Counted from the first letter of the stretch, positions 1 to 8,930 are shown. The stretch: 32,614 nt of DNA from Siculibacillus sp. (GCA_030247555.1 JAOTSD010000046.1:1-32614), one strand, 5' to 3'. Made by a program: numbers and translations. The notes: a model not told the origin generated them from the sequence alone.

Positions 1-118
1 AAACATGCGCCCCCGGCTCGAGACGGGGATGACGCCCGGAATGTCGTGAGGCCTTTCGGCGACCCGAACGAAGCGGGCGGCGTTTCCCGTCGGATCGCCA
101 CCGCGCCGCCCTCCTCGC
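1..118. other. Window edge, no supported gene
   Basis: A short plus-strand open frame ends in a TGA at 47-49 (its last visible residues read RPRLETGMTPGMS). It could be the 3' end of a gene lying to the left, but too little is present to identify it. The remainder up to the cfa stop codon shows nothing I recognise, and I see no convincing terminator hairpin here. Confidence 0.2.
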
Positions 119-1432
119 TCAGCGATAGAGGTCCTCGCGCGTCCACGGCAGGCCGGAGGGGCCGGAGCGGCGCTTGGAGGCGAGCGTCTGGTAGACGAGG
201 ATCGGGCCGCGCCGGAAACCGAGCGTCGTCATGGCGAAATAGGCGAGCCACAACCGCGTCTTGGCGGCGCCGACCTCGGCCTCCGCCGCGGCACGGTTGG
301 CGGCGAGCCGCTCGCTCCACAGCCGCGTCGTCCGCGAGAAGTGCTCGCGCCAGTTCTCGACGTCGTGCACCTCGAAGCCCAAGCGCTCGAGATTGGTGAT
401 GGTGAGACCGATGTGATCGAGCTCGCCACCGGGGAAGATGCAGGTGGTGATGAACTTCATGTAGGCGGTCTGCCGGCGGAACTCGGAGAGGTTCCGCGTC
501 GCCCGCCTGACCGAAGCCTGATGCAGATAGAGCCCGCGCGGCTTCAGGAGCTTGTGCATGTGGAGGAAGTGGCGATCGTGATTGTCGAGCCCGACGTGCT
601 CGAACATCTCGATCTGGGCGATCTTGTCGTAGACTTCCGCCCCCTCGATCTCGCGATAGTCCTTGAGTTCGAGCCTCACCTTGTCGGCGATGCCGAGCCG
701 GGCGAGCTTCGCCGTGACGAAATCGAACTGCTTCTGCGACAGCGTGACGCCGTGGGCGGTCACTCCGTAGTTGGTGACGGCGTGGCAGATCAGGCCGCCC
801 CAACCACAGCCGATGTCGAGCAGCTTCTCGCCCGGCTTCAGCCGCAGACGTCGGCAGATCATGTCGAGCTTGAGGATCTGCGCCTCTTCGAGCGTCGTCG
901 TGTCGTCGCGGAAATAGGCCGAGGAATAGACCATCTCCGGATCGAGGAAGAGGCCGAAGAACTCGTTCGACACGTCGTAGTGGAAGGAGATCAGTTCCTT
1001 GTCGTCGCGGCCCGCCTCGGGCTTCGCCGCGACGCTGGCGGTATAGGCGTTGCCGGCGTCGATGGCGGCGACCTCGCGGCGGGAGAAGAGGAAGGGCAGG
1101 AGGTTCTTCACCAGCCACCACTTGGAGAGCCCGCGTGCCGCGCCGAGCGCCTTCATGTGGTCCCAGCGCTCGATCGCCTCGAGCGGCGTGCCGCCGACGA
1201 TGTCGATGTCGCCCGAGGCGTAGAGCGCGTAGACGGTCATCAGCCGCGGCTTCAACAGGATGCGCCGGACGACGTCGGGATGGGCGATGCGGATGCGGAT
1301 GTCGTCGCGCGCACCGACGCCGAGCGGCACCACCTCGCCGTTCCACAGCTCGATCGAAAGGTCGGCGCCGACCCTCTCGGCCAGATACGTGGCGATCCGC
1401 TTCGCCGCGGCGATCCGTTCGTCACCCGCCAT
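119..1432 (-). CDS. cfa: Cyclopropane-fatty-acyl-phospholipid synthase family protein
   Basis: This 437-residue SAM-dependent enzyme should transfer a methylene group to cis double bonds of membrane phospholipid acyl chains at the inner face of the membrane. Seen in the sequence: the family signature HYDVSNEFF at about 151-159, the SAM-binding loop LDIGCGWGG at 205-213, and the IEMFEHVG segment at about 274-281 carrying the conserved Glu-His. The length fits the family (roughly 380-440). The open frame continues upstream, but those residues are low-complexity and overlap the divergent purS gene, so the ATG at 1430-1432 is preferred. The gene is divergent from purS with about 245 bases between the starts. 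Unlike E. coli Cfa it could be one of several CFA-like methyltransferases found in alphaproteobacteria, so the exact modified lipid is inferred. Confidence 0.93.
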   Translation of the reverse strand: MAGDERIAAAKRIATYLAERVGADLSIELWNGEVVPLGVGARDDIRIRIAHPDVVRRILLKPRLMTVYALYASGDIDIVGGTPLEAIERWDHMKALGAARGLSKWWLVKNLLPFLFSRREVAAIDAGNAYTASVAAKPEAGRDDKELISFHYDVSNEFFGLFLDPEMVYSSAYFRDDTTTLEEAQILKLDMICRRLRLKPGEKLLDIGCGWGGLICHAVTNYGVTAHGVTLSQKQFDFVTAKLARLGIADKVRLELKDYREIEGAEVYDKIAQIEMFEHVGLDNHDRHFLHMHKLLKPRGLYLHQASVRRATRNLSEFRRQTAYMKFITTCIFPGGELDHIGLTITNLERLGFEVHDVENWREHFSRTTRLWSERLAANRAAAEAEVGAAKTRLWLAYFAMTTLGFRRGPILVYQTLASKRRSGPSGLPWTREDLYR

Positions 1433-1676
1433 GCCCGATGTCCCTCTCGCGGCCGCGCCGCTCGCCCCGGTCCGCGGCGAACCGCTCGGTTCTACAGGAC
1501 GCCCGAGAGGCTGCCAACCGCCCGTGGCGCCGCTCTGCGCCGTCCGTTCGGCTTGCCCCACCCGACGCCCCGTGCTACGCGCGGCTCCGATGAGGGAGAT
1601 GTCGGCGGATGGCGAGTCCGGGCCGGCTTTTTCGGCGTTTCTCCCGCGCCAGCCCGCAGCGACCGAGGATGCTCCC

Positions 1677-1916
1677 ATGAAAGCCCGCGTCACCGTCACC
1701 CTCAAGAACGGCGTTCTCGACCCCCAGGGCAAGGCGATCCAGGGCGCGTTGAAGTCGCTCGGCTTCGCCGGTGTCGAGGACGTCCGCCAGGGCAAGCTGA
1801 TCGAGCTCGACCTCGCCACCTCCGACCGCGCCGCGGCCGAGGCCGAGGTCACCGCCATGTGCGAGAAGCTGCTCGCCAACACCGTCATCGAGAACTACCG
1901 GATCGAGCTGATCTGA
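1677..1916 (+). CDS. purS: Phosphoribosylformylglycinamidine synthase subunit PurS
   Basis: This 79-residue small subunit belongs to the three-part FGAM synthase, the fourth step of de novo purine synthesis. PurS dimers bridge the glutaminase PurQ and the synthetase PurL. The sequence starts [18 protein letters not shown], the usual PurS N-terminus, and keeps the KxIEL and NTVIENYRI segments of the family. Length is typical (about 80). The start ATG follows GAGGATG-like purine-rich bases; a longer open frame upstream is disordered in composition and is rejected. It is the first gene of the pur block and ends about 100 bases before purQ. Having separate PurS, PurQ and PurL is normal for alphaproteobacteria, whereas enterobacteria use one fused protein. 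Confidence 0.95.
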   Translation: MKARVTVTLKNGVLDPQGKAIQGALKSLGFAGVEDVRQGKLIELDLATSDRAAAEAEVTAMCEKLLANTVIENYRIELI

Positions 1917-2019
1917 TCGGCCGGCCGGGCCCCGCGCCCGCCGCGGCGGCGACCCGCGTGTCCGCCGCCCTCCCCTTCCCGGCCGTCGACGTCATCGGCC
2001 GCAAGACAGGAAGAAGCCC

Positions 2020-2706
2020 ATGAAGTCCGCCGTTCTCGTCTTCCCCGGCATCAACCGCGAACGCGATCTCGCCCGGGCCTTCGAGGTGGTCTCCGGCGTC
2101 AAGTCGCACATGGTGTGGCACACCGAGACGGAGCTCCCCGACGTCGACGTCGTCGCCATCCCCGGCGGCTTCTCCTACGGCGACTACCTGCGCTGCGGCG
2201 CCATCGCCGCCCGTTCGCCGATCATCGACGCGGTGCGCCGTCACGCCGAGCGCGGCGGCTGGGTGCTCGGCATCTGCAACGGCTTCCAGATCGTCACCGA
2301 GATCGGCCTGTTGCCCGGCGCCCTGATGCGCAACGCCTCGCTGAAGTTCATGTGCAAGGAGGTGAACCTGCGCGTCGACAACGCCACCACCGCCTTCACC
2401 TCGGCCTATGCGCCGGGACAGGTGATCCGCTGTCCCGTAGCCCATGGCGAGGGCAACTACTTCGCCGATCCCGAGACGCTGGCGCGGCTCGAGGGCGAAG
2501 GACGGGTGGTGTTCCGCTACTGCGACGAAAAGGGCGAACTGACCGAGGCGGCCAACGTCAACGGCTCGATCAACGCGATCGCCGGCATCGTCAACGAGCG
2601 CGGCAACGTGCTCGGCATGATGCCGCACCCGGAGAACCTGATCGAGGCGCTGCAGGGCGGCATCGACGGCCGCGGCCTGTTCGAAAGCCTGGCGAAAGTG
2701 GCATAG
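2020..2706 (+). CDS. purQ: Phosphoribosylformylglycinamidine synthase, glutaminase subunit PurQ
   Basis: This 228-residue class I glutamine amidotransferase releases ammonia from glutamine for PurL in FGAM synthesis. The catalytic cysteine is C86 in GICNGFQ, and the His/Glu pair of the triad is H203 and E205 in MMPHPENL. The oxyanion-region motif [15 protein letters not shown] is at 46-60. The start is well supported by an AGGAAGAAG ribosome-binding site at 2008-2016. It should be coupled to purL, but here a foreign-looking gene (2728-3222) lies between the two. The protein itself is intact and of normal length. Confidence 0.97.
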   Translation: MKSAVLVFPGINRERDLARAFEVVSGVKSHMVWHTETELPDVDVVAIPGGFSYGDYLRCGAIAARSPIIDAVRRHAERGGWVLGICNGFQIVTEIGLLPGALMRNASLKFMCKEVNLRVDNATTAFTSAYAPGQVIRCPVAHGEGNYFADPETLARLEGEGRVVFRYCDEKGELTEAANVNGSINAIAGIVNERGNVLGMMPHPENLIEALQGGIDGRGLFESLAKVA

Positions 2707-2727
2707 GTGTAGGGCAGCGATCGAACC

Positions 2728-3222
2728 ATGGCCGATGCGACCGCGGAACTCGAAGAAATAATGGCACAGGCCAAGGTATTAGCTGTTCGCTATCGCAATC
2801 TTACGGGAAAACCGTTGGGTATCTCTGGTGAAATCGCCGAAGTCGAAGTGGCCCGCGTTCTCGATCTCGTATTGGCTCCACCACGTACCAAAGGGTATGA
2901 CGCCGAACGCACCGAGGGAGACCGTAGGACAAAGATCCAGATCAAGGGTCGCGCGGTCGATCCGGCAGACAGGCGCCGCGGTCGCGTACCATCAATCCGA
3001 TTGAACCATGAGTTCGACATCGTCGCACTTGCGCTGTTGGACATGAATTCGTTGGATCTTCTGGAAGTGTGGGAAGCGAGCCGCGACGACGTCGAAAAGC
3101 GGTTACTGGCCCCAGGGTCGAAGGCGAGGAATGAACGGGGCTCGCTGGGGATCTCCCAGTTCGTCTCGATCGCGAAGAAGAGTTGGTCGGCGGATCAGGC
3201 ATCGCGAAGCGACCCGATTTGA
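2728..3222 (+). CDS. Hypothetical protein inserted in the pur operon; possible PD-(D/E)XK-like fold
   Basis: This 164-residue protein has no transmembrane or signal segment. It resembles, from memory, a widespread family of unknown function (I believe DUF6998; not checked). Visible features: [14 protein letters not shown] at about 34-47, [10 protein letters not shown] at 56-65, TKIQIKGR at 68-75, an aliphatic stretch [11 protein letters not shown], and the C-terminal [16 protein letters not shown]. The order Glu - Asp - QxK (E near 35-41, D58, Q71-I-K73) matches the layout of PD-(D/E)XK nucleases, which is my inference. It starts 21 bases after purQ and ends 34 bases before purL. Two 60-base lines inside it are 50% and 55% G+C against 68% for a line of purQ, suggesting acquisition. 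The ribosome-binding site is weak; an in-frame ATG at 2761 is an alternative start. Confidence 0.75.
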   Translation: MADATAELEEIMAQAKVLAVRYRNLTGKPLGISGEIAEVEVARVLDLVLAPPRTKGYDAERTEGDRRTKIQIKGRAVDPADRRRGRVPSIRLNHEFDIVALALLDMNSLDLLEVWEASRDDVEKRLLAPGSKARNERGSLGISQFVSIAKKSWSADQASRSDPI

Positions 3223-3256
3223 CGACGAAGCGGTAATGCGACGAAGGAATGACACG

Positions 3257-5476
3257 ATGCTGAGAAACGACATCGCCATCACCCCGGAACTCGTCGCCGA
3301 ACACGGCCTCAAGCCGGACGAGTACCAGCGCATCCTCGATCTCATCGGCCGCGAGCCGACGCTGACCGAGCTCGGCATCTTCTCCGCCATGTGGAACGAG
3401 CACTGTTCCTACAAGTCGTCGAAGAAGTGGCTGAGGAAGCTCCCGACCAAGGGCGAGCGCGTCCTCATCGGCCCCGGCGAGAACGCCGGCGTGGTCGACA
3501 TCGGCGACGGCCAGGCGGTCGTCTTCAAAATGGAGAGCCACAACCACCCCTCCTACATCGAGCCCTATCAGGGCGCGACGACCGGTGTCGGCGGCATCCT
3601 GCGCGACGTCTTCACCATGGGCGCCCGGCCGATCGCGGCGATGAACGCGCTGCGCTTCGGTGAGCCGACCCATCCCAAGACCCACCACATCGTCTCCGGC
3701 GTCGTCGCCGGCGTCGGCGGCTACGGCAACTCCTTCGGCGTGCCGACCGTCGGCGGCGAAGTGAACTTCCACCCGCGCTACAACGGCAACTGTCTGGTCA
3801 ACGCCTTCGCCGCGGGCCTCCTCGACGCGGACAAGATCTTCCTTTCGGAAGCCAAGGGCGTCGGCATGCCCGTCGTCTACCTCGGCTCCAAGACCGGCCG
3901 CGACGGCATCCACGGCGCCTCGATGGCTTCGGCCGAATTCGACGACAACTCGGCCGAGAAGCGCCCGACCGTCCAGGTCGGCGACCCTTTCGCCGAGAAG
4001 CTGCTGCTCGAGGCCTCGCTGGAGCTGATGGCCTCCGGCGCCGTCATCGCCATCCAGGACATGGGCGCGGCGGGTCTCACCTGTAGCGCCGTCGAGATGG
4101 GCGCCAAGGGCAACCTCGGCCTCGAGCTCAACCTCGACGCCGTGCCGACCCGCGAACCCGGCATGACCGCCTACGAGATGATGCTGTCGGAGAGCCAGGA
4201 GCGCATGCTCATGGTCCTCCACCCCCATCTCGAGGAGCAGGCGGAAGCCATCTTCCGCAAATGGGGCCTCGACTTCGCCATCGTCGGCCGCACCACCGAC
4301 ACGCTGCGCTTCGTCGTCAAGCACCACGGCGACGTCATGGCCGACCTGCCGATCAAGGACCTCGGCGATCAGGCCCCCGAGTACGACCGCCCCTGGGTCG
4401 AGCCGAAGAAGCTCTCCATCCTCGATCCGGCCACCACCCGCGCGCCCGAGGACTATTCGAAGGCGCTGCTCGATCTCCTCGGCTCGCCGAACCTGTCGTC
4501 GCGCCGCTGGGTTTGGGAGCAGTACGACCACCTGATCCAGGGCAACACCGTGCAACGCCCCGGCGGCGACGCCGCGGTCGTCCGCGTCGAGCGCCCCAAC
4601 GGCGGCAAGGCGAAGGGCCTCGGCTTCACCTGCGACGTGACGCCACGCTACGTCGAGGCCGACCCCTTCGAGGGCGGCAAGCAGGCGATCGCCGAGAGCT
4701 GGCGCAACCTCTGCGCCGTCGGCGCCCTGCCGATCGCGGTCACCGACAACCTCAACTTCGGCAACCCCGAGCGGCCCGAGATCATGGGCCAGTTCGTCAA
4801 GGCGCTGGAAGGCCTCGGCGAGGCCTGCCGCGCGCTCGACATGCCGATCGTCTCCGGCAACGTCTCGCTCTACAACGAGACCAACGGCGTCGCCATCCTG
4901 CCGACTCCGGCGATCGGCGCCGTCGGCCTGATGGACGACGTGACGAAGACCGTCGGCATCGGCTTCGCCGCCGAGGAGGACGTCATCGTTCTCGTCGGCG
5001 ACACCGCCGGCTGGATGGGCCAGTCGTCCTACCTCTACGAACTCTTCGGGCTCGAGGAGGGCGCCCCGCCGCCGGTCGATCTCTCAGTGGAGAAGAGGAA
5101 CGGCGACTTCGTGCGCGAGGCCGTCGTCGCCGGCCGCGTCACCGCCGCCCACGACCTCTCCGACGGCGGTCTCCTCGTGGCGCTGGCCGAGATGGCGATG
5201 GCCGGCGGCAAGGGCGCCCGCATCCTGTTGCCCGATCTCGACGTGCCGTTGCACGCCTTCCTCTTCGGCGAGGATCAGGCCCGCTACGTGGTGACGGCCT
5301 CTCCGGCCGAGGCCTCGAAGCTCATCGTCGACGCCGCCATGGCGGGCGTGCCGGCGACCGCGATCGGCGCGGTCGGGGGTGACGCCCTCGTGATCGCCCC
5401 GCACTTGACCGTTTCGGTGGACGACCTACGTCATCGGCACGAATCTTGGTTCCCCTCCTACATGAGCGGCGTCTGA
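3257..5476 (+). CDS. purL: Phosphoribosylformylglycinamidine synthase, synthetase subunit PurL
   Basis: This 739-residue small-type PurL uses ATP and ammonia from PurQ to convert FGAR to FGAM. It carries the N-terminal region [18 protein letters not shown] typical of PurL, the ESHNHPS motif of the AIR-synthase-like ATP fold, the [19 protein letters not shown] segment, and a second AIRS-like half with [11 protein letters not shown] and [16 protein letters not shown]. Length is normal for alphaproteobacteria. The ATG at 3257 is chosen because AAGGAA at 3243-3248 sits at proper spacing and the protein then begins [18 protein letters not shown]; an upstream in-frame ATG at 3236 would overlap that site. 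The gene looks fully intact despite the inserted gene just upstream. Confidence 0.97.
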   Translation: MLRNDIAITPELVAEHGLKPDEYQRILDLIGREPTLTELGIFSAMWNEHCSYKSSKKWLRKLPTKGERVLIGPGENAGVVDIGDGQAVVFKMESHNHPSYIEPYQGATTGVGGILRDVFTMGARPIAAMNALRFGEPTHPKTHHIVSGVVAGVGGYGNSFGVPTVGGEVNFHPRYNGNCLVNAFAAGLLDADKIFLSEAKGVGMPVVYLGSKTGRDGIHGASMASAEFDDNSAEKRPTVQVGDPFAEKLLLEASLELMASGAVIAIQDMGAAGLTCSAVEMGAKGNLGLELNLDAVPTREPGMTAYEMMLSESQERMLMVLHPHLEEQAEAIFRKWGLDFAIVGRTTDTLRFVVKHHGDVMADLPIKDLGDQAPEYDRPWVEPKKLSILDPATTRAPEDYSKALLDLLGSPNLSSRRWVWEQYDHLIQGNTVQRPGGDAAVVRVERPNGGKAKGLGFTCDVTPRYVEADPFEGGKQAIAESWRNLCAVGALPIAVTDNLNFGNPERPEIMGQFVKALEGLGEACRALDMPIVSGNVSLYNETNGVAILPTPAIGAVGLMDDVTKTVGIGFAAEEDVIVLVGDTAGWMGQSSYLYELFGLEEGAPPPVDLSVEKRNGDFVREAVVAGRVTAAHDLSDGGLLVALAEMAMAGGKGARILLPDLDVPLHAFLFGEDQARYVVTASPAEASKLIVDAAMAGVPATAIGAVGGDALVIAPHLTVSVDDLRHRHESWFPSYMSGV

Positions 5477-5564
5477 GCACCGCTCGAAGAGGAAACCGCG
5501 ACAATTTCGTCGCCTCACCGACGATGCCGTCGGAAGGTGAACGCAGCCAGGGAGACCACCGCGC

Positions 5565-5798
5565 ATGGCGATGACCGCCGCCGAAATCGAGAAGCTGATC
5601 ACGGACGCCTTCCCTTCCGCGAAGGTGACCATCACCGACCTCGCCGGCGACGGCGATCACTGGGCCGCGGAAGTGGTGACCCCGGAGTTCGCCGGCAAGT
5701 CCCGCGTCCAGCAGCACCAGATGGTCAACGCCGCGCTGAAGGAAGCGCTCGCCGGTCCCCTGCACGCGCTCTCCCTCACCACCCGCGCTCCGGCTTGA
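5565..5798 (+). CDS. bolA: BolA family protein
   Basis: This 77-residue BolA-like protein is of the short type that partners a CGFS monothiol glutaredoxin through a shared [2Fe-2S] cluster in iron sensing and cluster trafficking. The helix-turn region around RVQQHQMVNAALKEAL and the C-terminal LHALSLTTRAP, with the family's conserved His, are present. An AGGGAG ribosome-binding site lies about ten bases before the ATG; an ATG two codons later is an alternative. It lies 88 bases after purL and 61 before grxD. This adjacency is common in Hyphomicrobiales and supports a BolA-Grx pair. Confidence 0.92.
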   Translation: MAMTAAEIEKLITDAFPSAKVTITDLAGDGDHWAAEVVTPEFAGKSRVQQHQMVNAALKEALAGPLHALSLTTRAPA

Positions 5799-5859
5799 TC
5801 GCCGTCCCGTGCCCCTCCATCGCGGGCCCTTGACCCCGCGCCATGAAAGGAACCCTCCG

Positions 5860-6183
5860 ATGTCCGACATCAACGCCGCCATCGACGCCGAAGTGAAGTC
5901 CAACGACGTGCTGCTCTTCATGAAGGGCACCCCGAAGATGCCGATGTGCGGCTTCTCCGGTCAGGTGGTGCAGATCCTCTCCCACCTCGGCGTGCCCTTC
6001 AAAGGCGTCAACATCCTCGAGTCCGACGCGCTGCGTCAGGGCGTCAAGGACTATTCCAACTGGCCGACCTTCCCGCAGCTCTACGTCAAGGGCGAGTTCG
6101 TCGGCGGCGCCGACATCACCCGCGAGATGTTCCAGGCCGGCGAGCTCCAGACCCTCCTCAAGGACAAGGGCCTGATCGCCTGA
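5860..6183 (+). CDS. grxD: Monothiol glutaredoxin, CGFS type (Grx4/GrxD)
   Basis: This 107-residue monothiol glutaredoxin binds and passes on [2Fe-2S] clusters with glutathione. The active-site CGFS is at residues 30-33, preceded by MKGTPKMPM. The cis-proline region WPTFPQLYVKGEFVGG (69-84), which contacts glutathione, is intact. Length is typical for the single-domain class. The start at 5860 is chosen for the AAAGGAA purine tract about eight bases upstream and because the protein then begins MSDINAAIDAEV as in relatives; an upstream in-frame ATG at 5809 adds only low-complexity residues. It is the last gene of the pur/bolA block and is followed by a strong bidirectional terminator. Confidence 0.96.
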   Translation: MSDINAAIDAEVKSNDVLLFMKGTPKMPMCGFSGQVVQILSHLGVPFKGVNILESDALRQGVKDYSNWPTFPQLYVKGEFVGGADITREMFQAGELQTLLKDKGLIA

Positions 6184-6211
6184 GGCCGGACGCGTCGCGA
6201 CCGAATCGGCG

Positions 6212-6235
6212 AGGCCGGGGAGCGATCCCCGGCCT
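6212..6235. terminator. Bidirectional intrinsic terminator between grxD and zur
   Basis: A perfect inverted repeat with ten-base arms (AGGCCGGGGA / TCCCCGGCCT) and a GCGA tetraloop lies between the convergent grxD and zur genes. It is followed on the plus strand by TCGTCGTTTCG. The same style of tail, CTTCGTTTCG or similar, recurs after other hairpins in this window, so it is probably this genome's usual terminator form. Confidence 0.85.
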
Positions 6236-6273
6236 TCGTCGTTTCGAGGCACCGACTCGTCGATCGCCGCGTC

Positions 6274-6723
6274 TCAATGATCGTGCCCACATTCGCACCC
6301 CGGCCCGTGGGAGTGCAATCCGCCCTCCTCGGCCGAGGTCTCGCCGCGGCAATGGGCGCAGATGCCCCGCACCTCGATCGTCCGTCCCTCGAGCGTGAAG
6401 CCCGATTCGGCCGCTCGCGCCCCGAGCAGGACGTCGATCCCCTCGCCCGACCACTCCTCGACCTTGTGGCAGGTGGTGCACACGGCGAAGACCGTGCCCT
6501 TGGCGTGATCGCGACCGCAACAGGCGAAATAGGCGCCGAGCCCCTCGAGCCGGTGGATCCGCCCCGCCTTCTCGAGCCGGTCCAGCGCCCGGTAGACCAC
6601 CGGTGGCGATTGCACCCCCTGCGGCCTCAGCCGGTCGAGCACCTGATAGGCGCTCATCGGCGTCGCCGCCGCCCGAAGCACCTCGAGTACCGCCTCGTCG
6701 GTTCGCGATCGGGGTCTGGCCAT
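6274..6723 (-). CDS. zur: Fur-family zinc-responsive repressor (Zur)
   Basis: This 149-residue Fur-superfamily regulator has an N-terminal winged helix with the recognition segment PPVVYRALDRLEKAGRI at about 40-56. The structural zinc site is formed by two CxxC pairs, C82/C85 (CTTC) and C122/C125 (CAHC). The acidic, His/Cys-rich tail (HSHGPGCECGHDH) is typical of Zur rather than Fur. It should repress zinc-uptake genes when zinc is plentiful. No zinc transporter genes lie within the window. It is convergent with grxD. A Fur or PerR role is less likely given the PPVVYRAL form and the tail, but the metal specificity is inferred. Confidence 0.88.
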   Translation of the reverse strand: MARPRSRTDEAVLEVLRAAATPMSAYQVLDRLRPQGVQSPPVVYRALDRLEKAGRIHRLEGLGAYFACCGRDHAKGTVFAVCTTCHKVEEWSGEGIDVLLGARAAESGFTLEGRTIEVRGICAHCRGETSAEEGGLHSHGPGCECGHDH

Positions 6724-6964
6724 GTCGTGCGCTCCTCACTCGGCGCGACCTTAGTGCATGTCGCGCCTCGGTTGGAACATCGGCGTCGTGTGAAAATGAT
6801 CGACGCGGCGGAGCAGCGGCTTCGCGCGACCGTCTCGATCGAAGCGTACGCGGCTTGGTTTCGGCGGCCCCTTGGCCTATCTAGCGAAGGGCCGTCGGCG
6901 CCGACTCTGCGGGGCACCCTGCGAATCGGGACGGCGGAACCGCTTCGATGCGGGCGGAACGGAG

Positions 6965-8119
6965 ATGAACCGCGTGCTGGGCTCGGTGGAACCCGGGAAT
7001 GACGAAGGTCGACGGGGCTCGCCCCCGCCGGCGATCGACATGGCGTTCACCGTCCACGACTTCGCCCGTCACGCCGCCTACGGGCTGCGCTACGCTGCGA
7101 TCACCGCCATGCTCGGCGCCATGCACCTGACCGGGGCCGCCCGCCTCGCGACCGATCGGCTGCGCGGTCGCGGCGTGATCTTCACTCTCCACCACGTGCG
7201 CCCTTTCGCCCACGACGCCTTTCACGCCTCGGCGCACCTCGAGATCACACCCGAATTCCTCGACGCCCTGATCCGACACGTCCGTGCCCGCGACTACGAA
7301 CCGATACCGCTCGCCGAGGTCCCCGCACGCCTCGCCGCGCCCGATGGCGGGTCGCGCTTCGTCGCCTTCACGCTCGACGACGGCTACCGCGACAACCTCG
7401 TCCACGCCCGCCCGGTGTTCGAACGCCACGGCGTGCCCTTCACCGTCTTCGCCACCTCCGGATTCGTCACGCGCGAACGGACGGTGTGGTGGCTGACGCT
7501 GGAGCGGATCATCGCACGCGTCCGCGATCTGTGGTGGGACACCGGCGACCGCCGGCTGCACTTCTCCTGTGCCGGCCGTCACGCCAAGGCGATGACCTTC
7601 CGACGCGTCGTCGACTGGATGAATTCCGTCGACGAGGACTGGGCGATCACCACCCTTGACCGCGTCGCCGTCGAGCACGGCGTCTCGGCCACCGCCGTCG
7701 TCGACGAGGAAGTGATGAATGCGGCCGAACTGCGCGAGCTCGCCGCCTCGCCCATGGCGACCATCGGCGCCCACACCTGGAGCCACGTCAATCTGCGTCG
7801 CGTCTCCCAGGATCGTCTGGTCGAGGACATCGAACGCGGCGTCGCCGAGGTGGCCGCCATCCTCGGCCGGCGGCCGACCGTCTTCGCCTACCCCTACGGC
7901 TCGCACGCCAGCGCCGGCGTGCGCGAGTTCGCCGCCGCCCGCGGTTTCGACCTCGCCGTCACCACCGAGCCGGGAACGCTGAGCGCCGCCGATCTCGACC
8001 GGTTGACCGCCCTCCCCCGCATCTCGGTCAACGGCCACTACCAGCGCACCGCCTGGATCGAGGTGCTGATGTCCGGCCTGCCCTTCGAACTGATCCCGCA
8101 TCGCGCCGAACTCGACTGA
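6965..8119 (+). CDS. Polysaccharide deacetylase family protein (NodB homology domain)
   Basis: This 384-residue carbohydrate esterase 4-like protein should remove acetyl groups from a glycan or envelope polysaccharide. The NodB motifs are visible: motif 1 TLDDG at 136-140 with the catalytic/metal Asp pair, motif 2 HTWSH at 270-274 with the metal His residues, and motif 3 FAYPYG at 307-312. No clear signal peptide is present. A hydrophobic helix near 45-65 is weak. Many alphaproteobacterial relatives sit in exopolysaccharide clusters, but here the neighbours are zur and a small hypothetical gene, so the substrate is unknown. The ATG at 6965 is preceded by GGCGGAACGGAG; an ATG at 7040 (MAFTVHDFARHA) is a plausible shorter start. 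Confidence 0.88.
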   Translation: MNRVLGSVEPGNDEGRRGSPPPAIDMAFTVHDFARHAAYGLRYAAITAMLGAMHLTGAARLATDRLRGRGVIFTLHHVRPFAHDAFHASAHLEITPEFLDALIRHVRARDYEPIPLAEVPARLAAPDGGSRFVAFTLDDGYRDNLVHARPVFERHGVPFTVFATSGFVTRERTVWWLTLERIIARVRDLWWDTGDRRLHFSCAGRHAKAMTFRRVVDWMNSVDEDWAITTLDRVAVEHGVSATAVVDEEVMNAAELRELAASPMATIGAHTWSHVNLRRVSQDRLVEDIERGVAEVAAILGRRPTVFAYPYGSHASAGVREFAAARGFDLAVTTEPGTLSAADLDRLTALPRISVNGHYQRTAWIEVLMSGLPFELIPHRAELD

Positions 8120-8608
8120 TCGTGCAACGGCGCGCGCCGCGCCCCGGATCGGCCGCGCGGGTGTCGAGGGCCGTCATGGCGGCCCCGACGAAAGTCGTGG
8201 GCGACCATCTTCGTGCCATCTTCGTCGGCGATGGTTCCGATCAAGGTGATCTTTCCGGATCGAAGAGAAACTCGCCGAACTCGGTTCGACGCGGTCGTCT
8301 CCGCGGTTCGAGAGCCGCCGTGACCCGCTGAAATGTCGATGAACCCACATTTCACCGGTCGATCGGAGCGATCGATGATGGATTCATCGGCTTTCGACCT
8401 CGTGAATACTTTTTGATCGACGCGACCATGGACAAAAGTCGAATGTTGCGTGATCATGTTCATCGTAGTGACATGCCTTCCGACTTAGGAGTGCAGCAGA
8501 TGAACGGGAAGTGGGGAGTCCGGGCGGCGTGATGCCCGGTGTGCCCCACGAGACGACGCCATCGAGCCGGGACGGCGCGACGCCGTGACCGCAAGAGGAG
8601 GACCACCC
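8120..8608. other. 489-base gap without a supported gene; three inverted repeats
   Basis: No convincing coding frame or tRNA is visible here. The notable content is a cluster of inverted repeats: 8329-8354 (TGAAATGT, ten-base spacer, ACATTTCA), 8360-8374 (CGATCG, GAG, CGATCG) and 8373-8389 (CGATGA, five-base spacer, TCATCG). Composition around 8380-8480 is more AT-rich than the flanking genes, as expected of a promoter region for the small gene at 8609, but I cannot place confident -35/-10 boxes. Confidence 0.5.
8329..8354. promoter_or_regulatory. Perfect inverted repeat, candidate operator or RNA stem
   Basis: Eight-base arms TGAAATGT and ACATTTCA are separated by ten bases, so the half-sites lie 18 bases apart centre to centre. 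That is a suitable geometry for a dimeric DNA-binding protein. It lies about 255 bases before the 66-residue gene and 210 after the deacetylase gene. It is followed almost directly by two further short inverted repeats. No known regulator motif is recognised and it might equally be an RNA hairpin. Confidence 0.35.
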
Positions 8609-8809
8609 ATGACACTGGACATCCGTGGCGGCGCCACCGAAGCCCTGGACAGGCGGGACTGGACCGACCCCTTCGTCGAGCCGAGCCTCGCCGAGATCCT
8701 CTCCGACCCGATGATGGAACTCGTGTTCCGCCGCGACCACCTGCGCCGCGACCACGTCGAACATTTTCTGCGCCGTCACGCCTCCCGCCTCGCGGAGAAG
8801 GCCGTCTGA
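8609..8809 (+). CDS. Small conserved-looking hypothetical protein, 66 residues
   Basis: The start is strongly supported by an AAGAGGAGG ribosome-binding site at 8593-8601, seven bases before the ATG. The product begins MTLDIRGGATEALDRRDW and has a charged helical C-terminus. The segment ILSDPMMELVFRRDHL resembles short alphaproteobacterial proteins with an ILxDPxxxxLxxRD pattern, whose function I do not know. There is no membrane helix, signal peptide or Cys/His metal site apart from scattered His. It ends about 66 bases before a shared terminator with rpsD. A longer in-frame ATG at 8585 has no good ribosome-binding site. Confidence 0.7.
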   Translation: MTLDIRGGATEALDRRDWTDPFVEPSLAEILSDPMMELVFRRDHLRRDHVEHFLRRHASRLAEKAV

Positions 8810-8875
8810 CCGACACCGGGCCGCACCGCCGGCGGCGGATCGGCGCCGCCCGGGGGAGCCACGCCGAAAACGATG

Positions 8876-8903
8876 AAGGCCGCCGGATCGCTCCGGCGGC
8901 CTT
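8876..8903. terminator. Bidirectional intrinsic terminator between the small gene and rpsD
   Basis: Twelve-base perfect arms AAGGCCGCCGGA / TCCGGCGGCCTT enclose a TCGC tetraloop. On the plus strand it is followed by CTCGTTTCG; on the minus strand by CATCGTTTTCG. It lies between the convergent 8609 gene and rpsD and can end both transcripts. Confidence 0.88.
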
Positions 8904-8930
8904 CTCGTTTCGTCGCGGACCAGCGAGGGA

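Noticed and set aside
2942-4555. Long minus-strand frame opposite purL
   Set aside because: Shadow of purL; no motif and no ribosome-binding site, while purL is a clear full-length gene.
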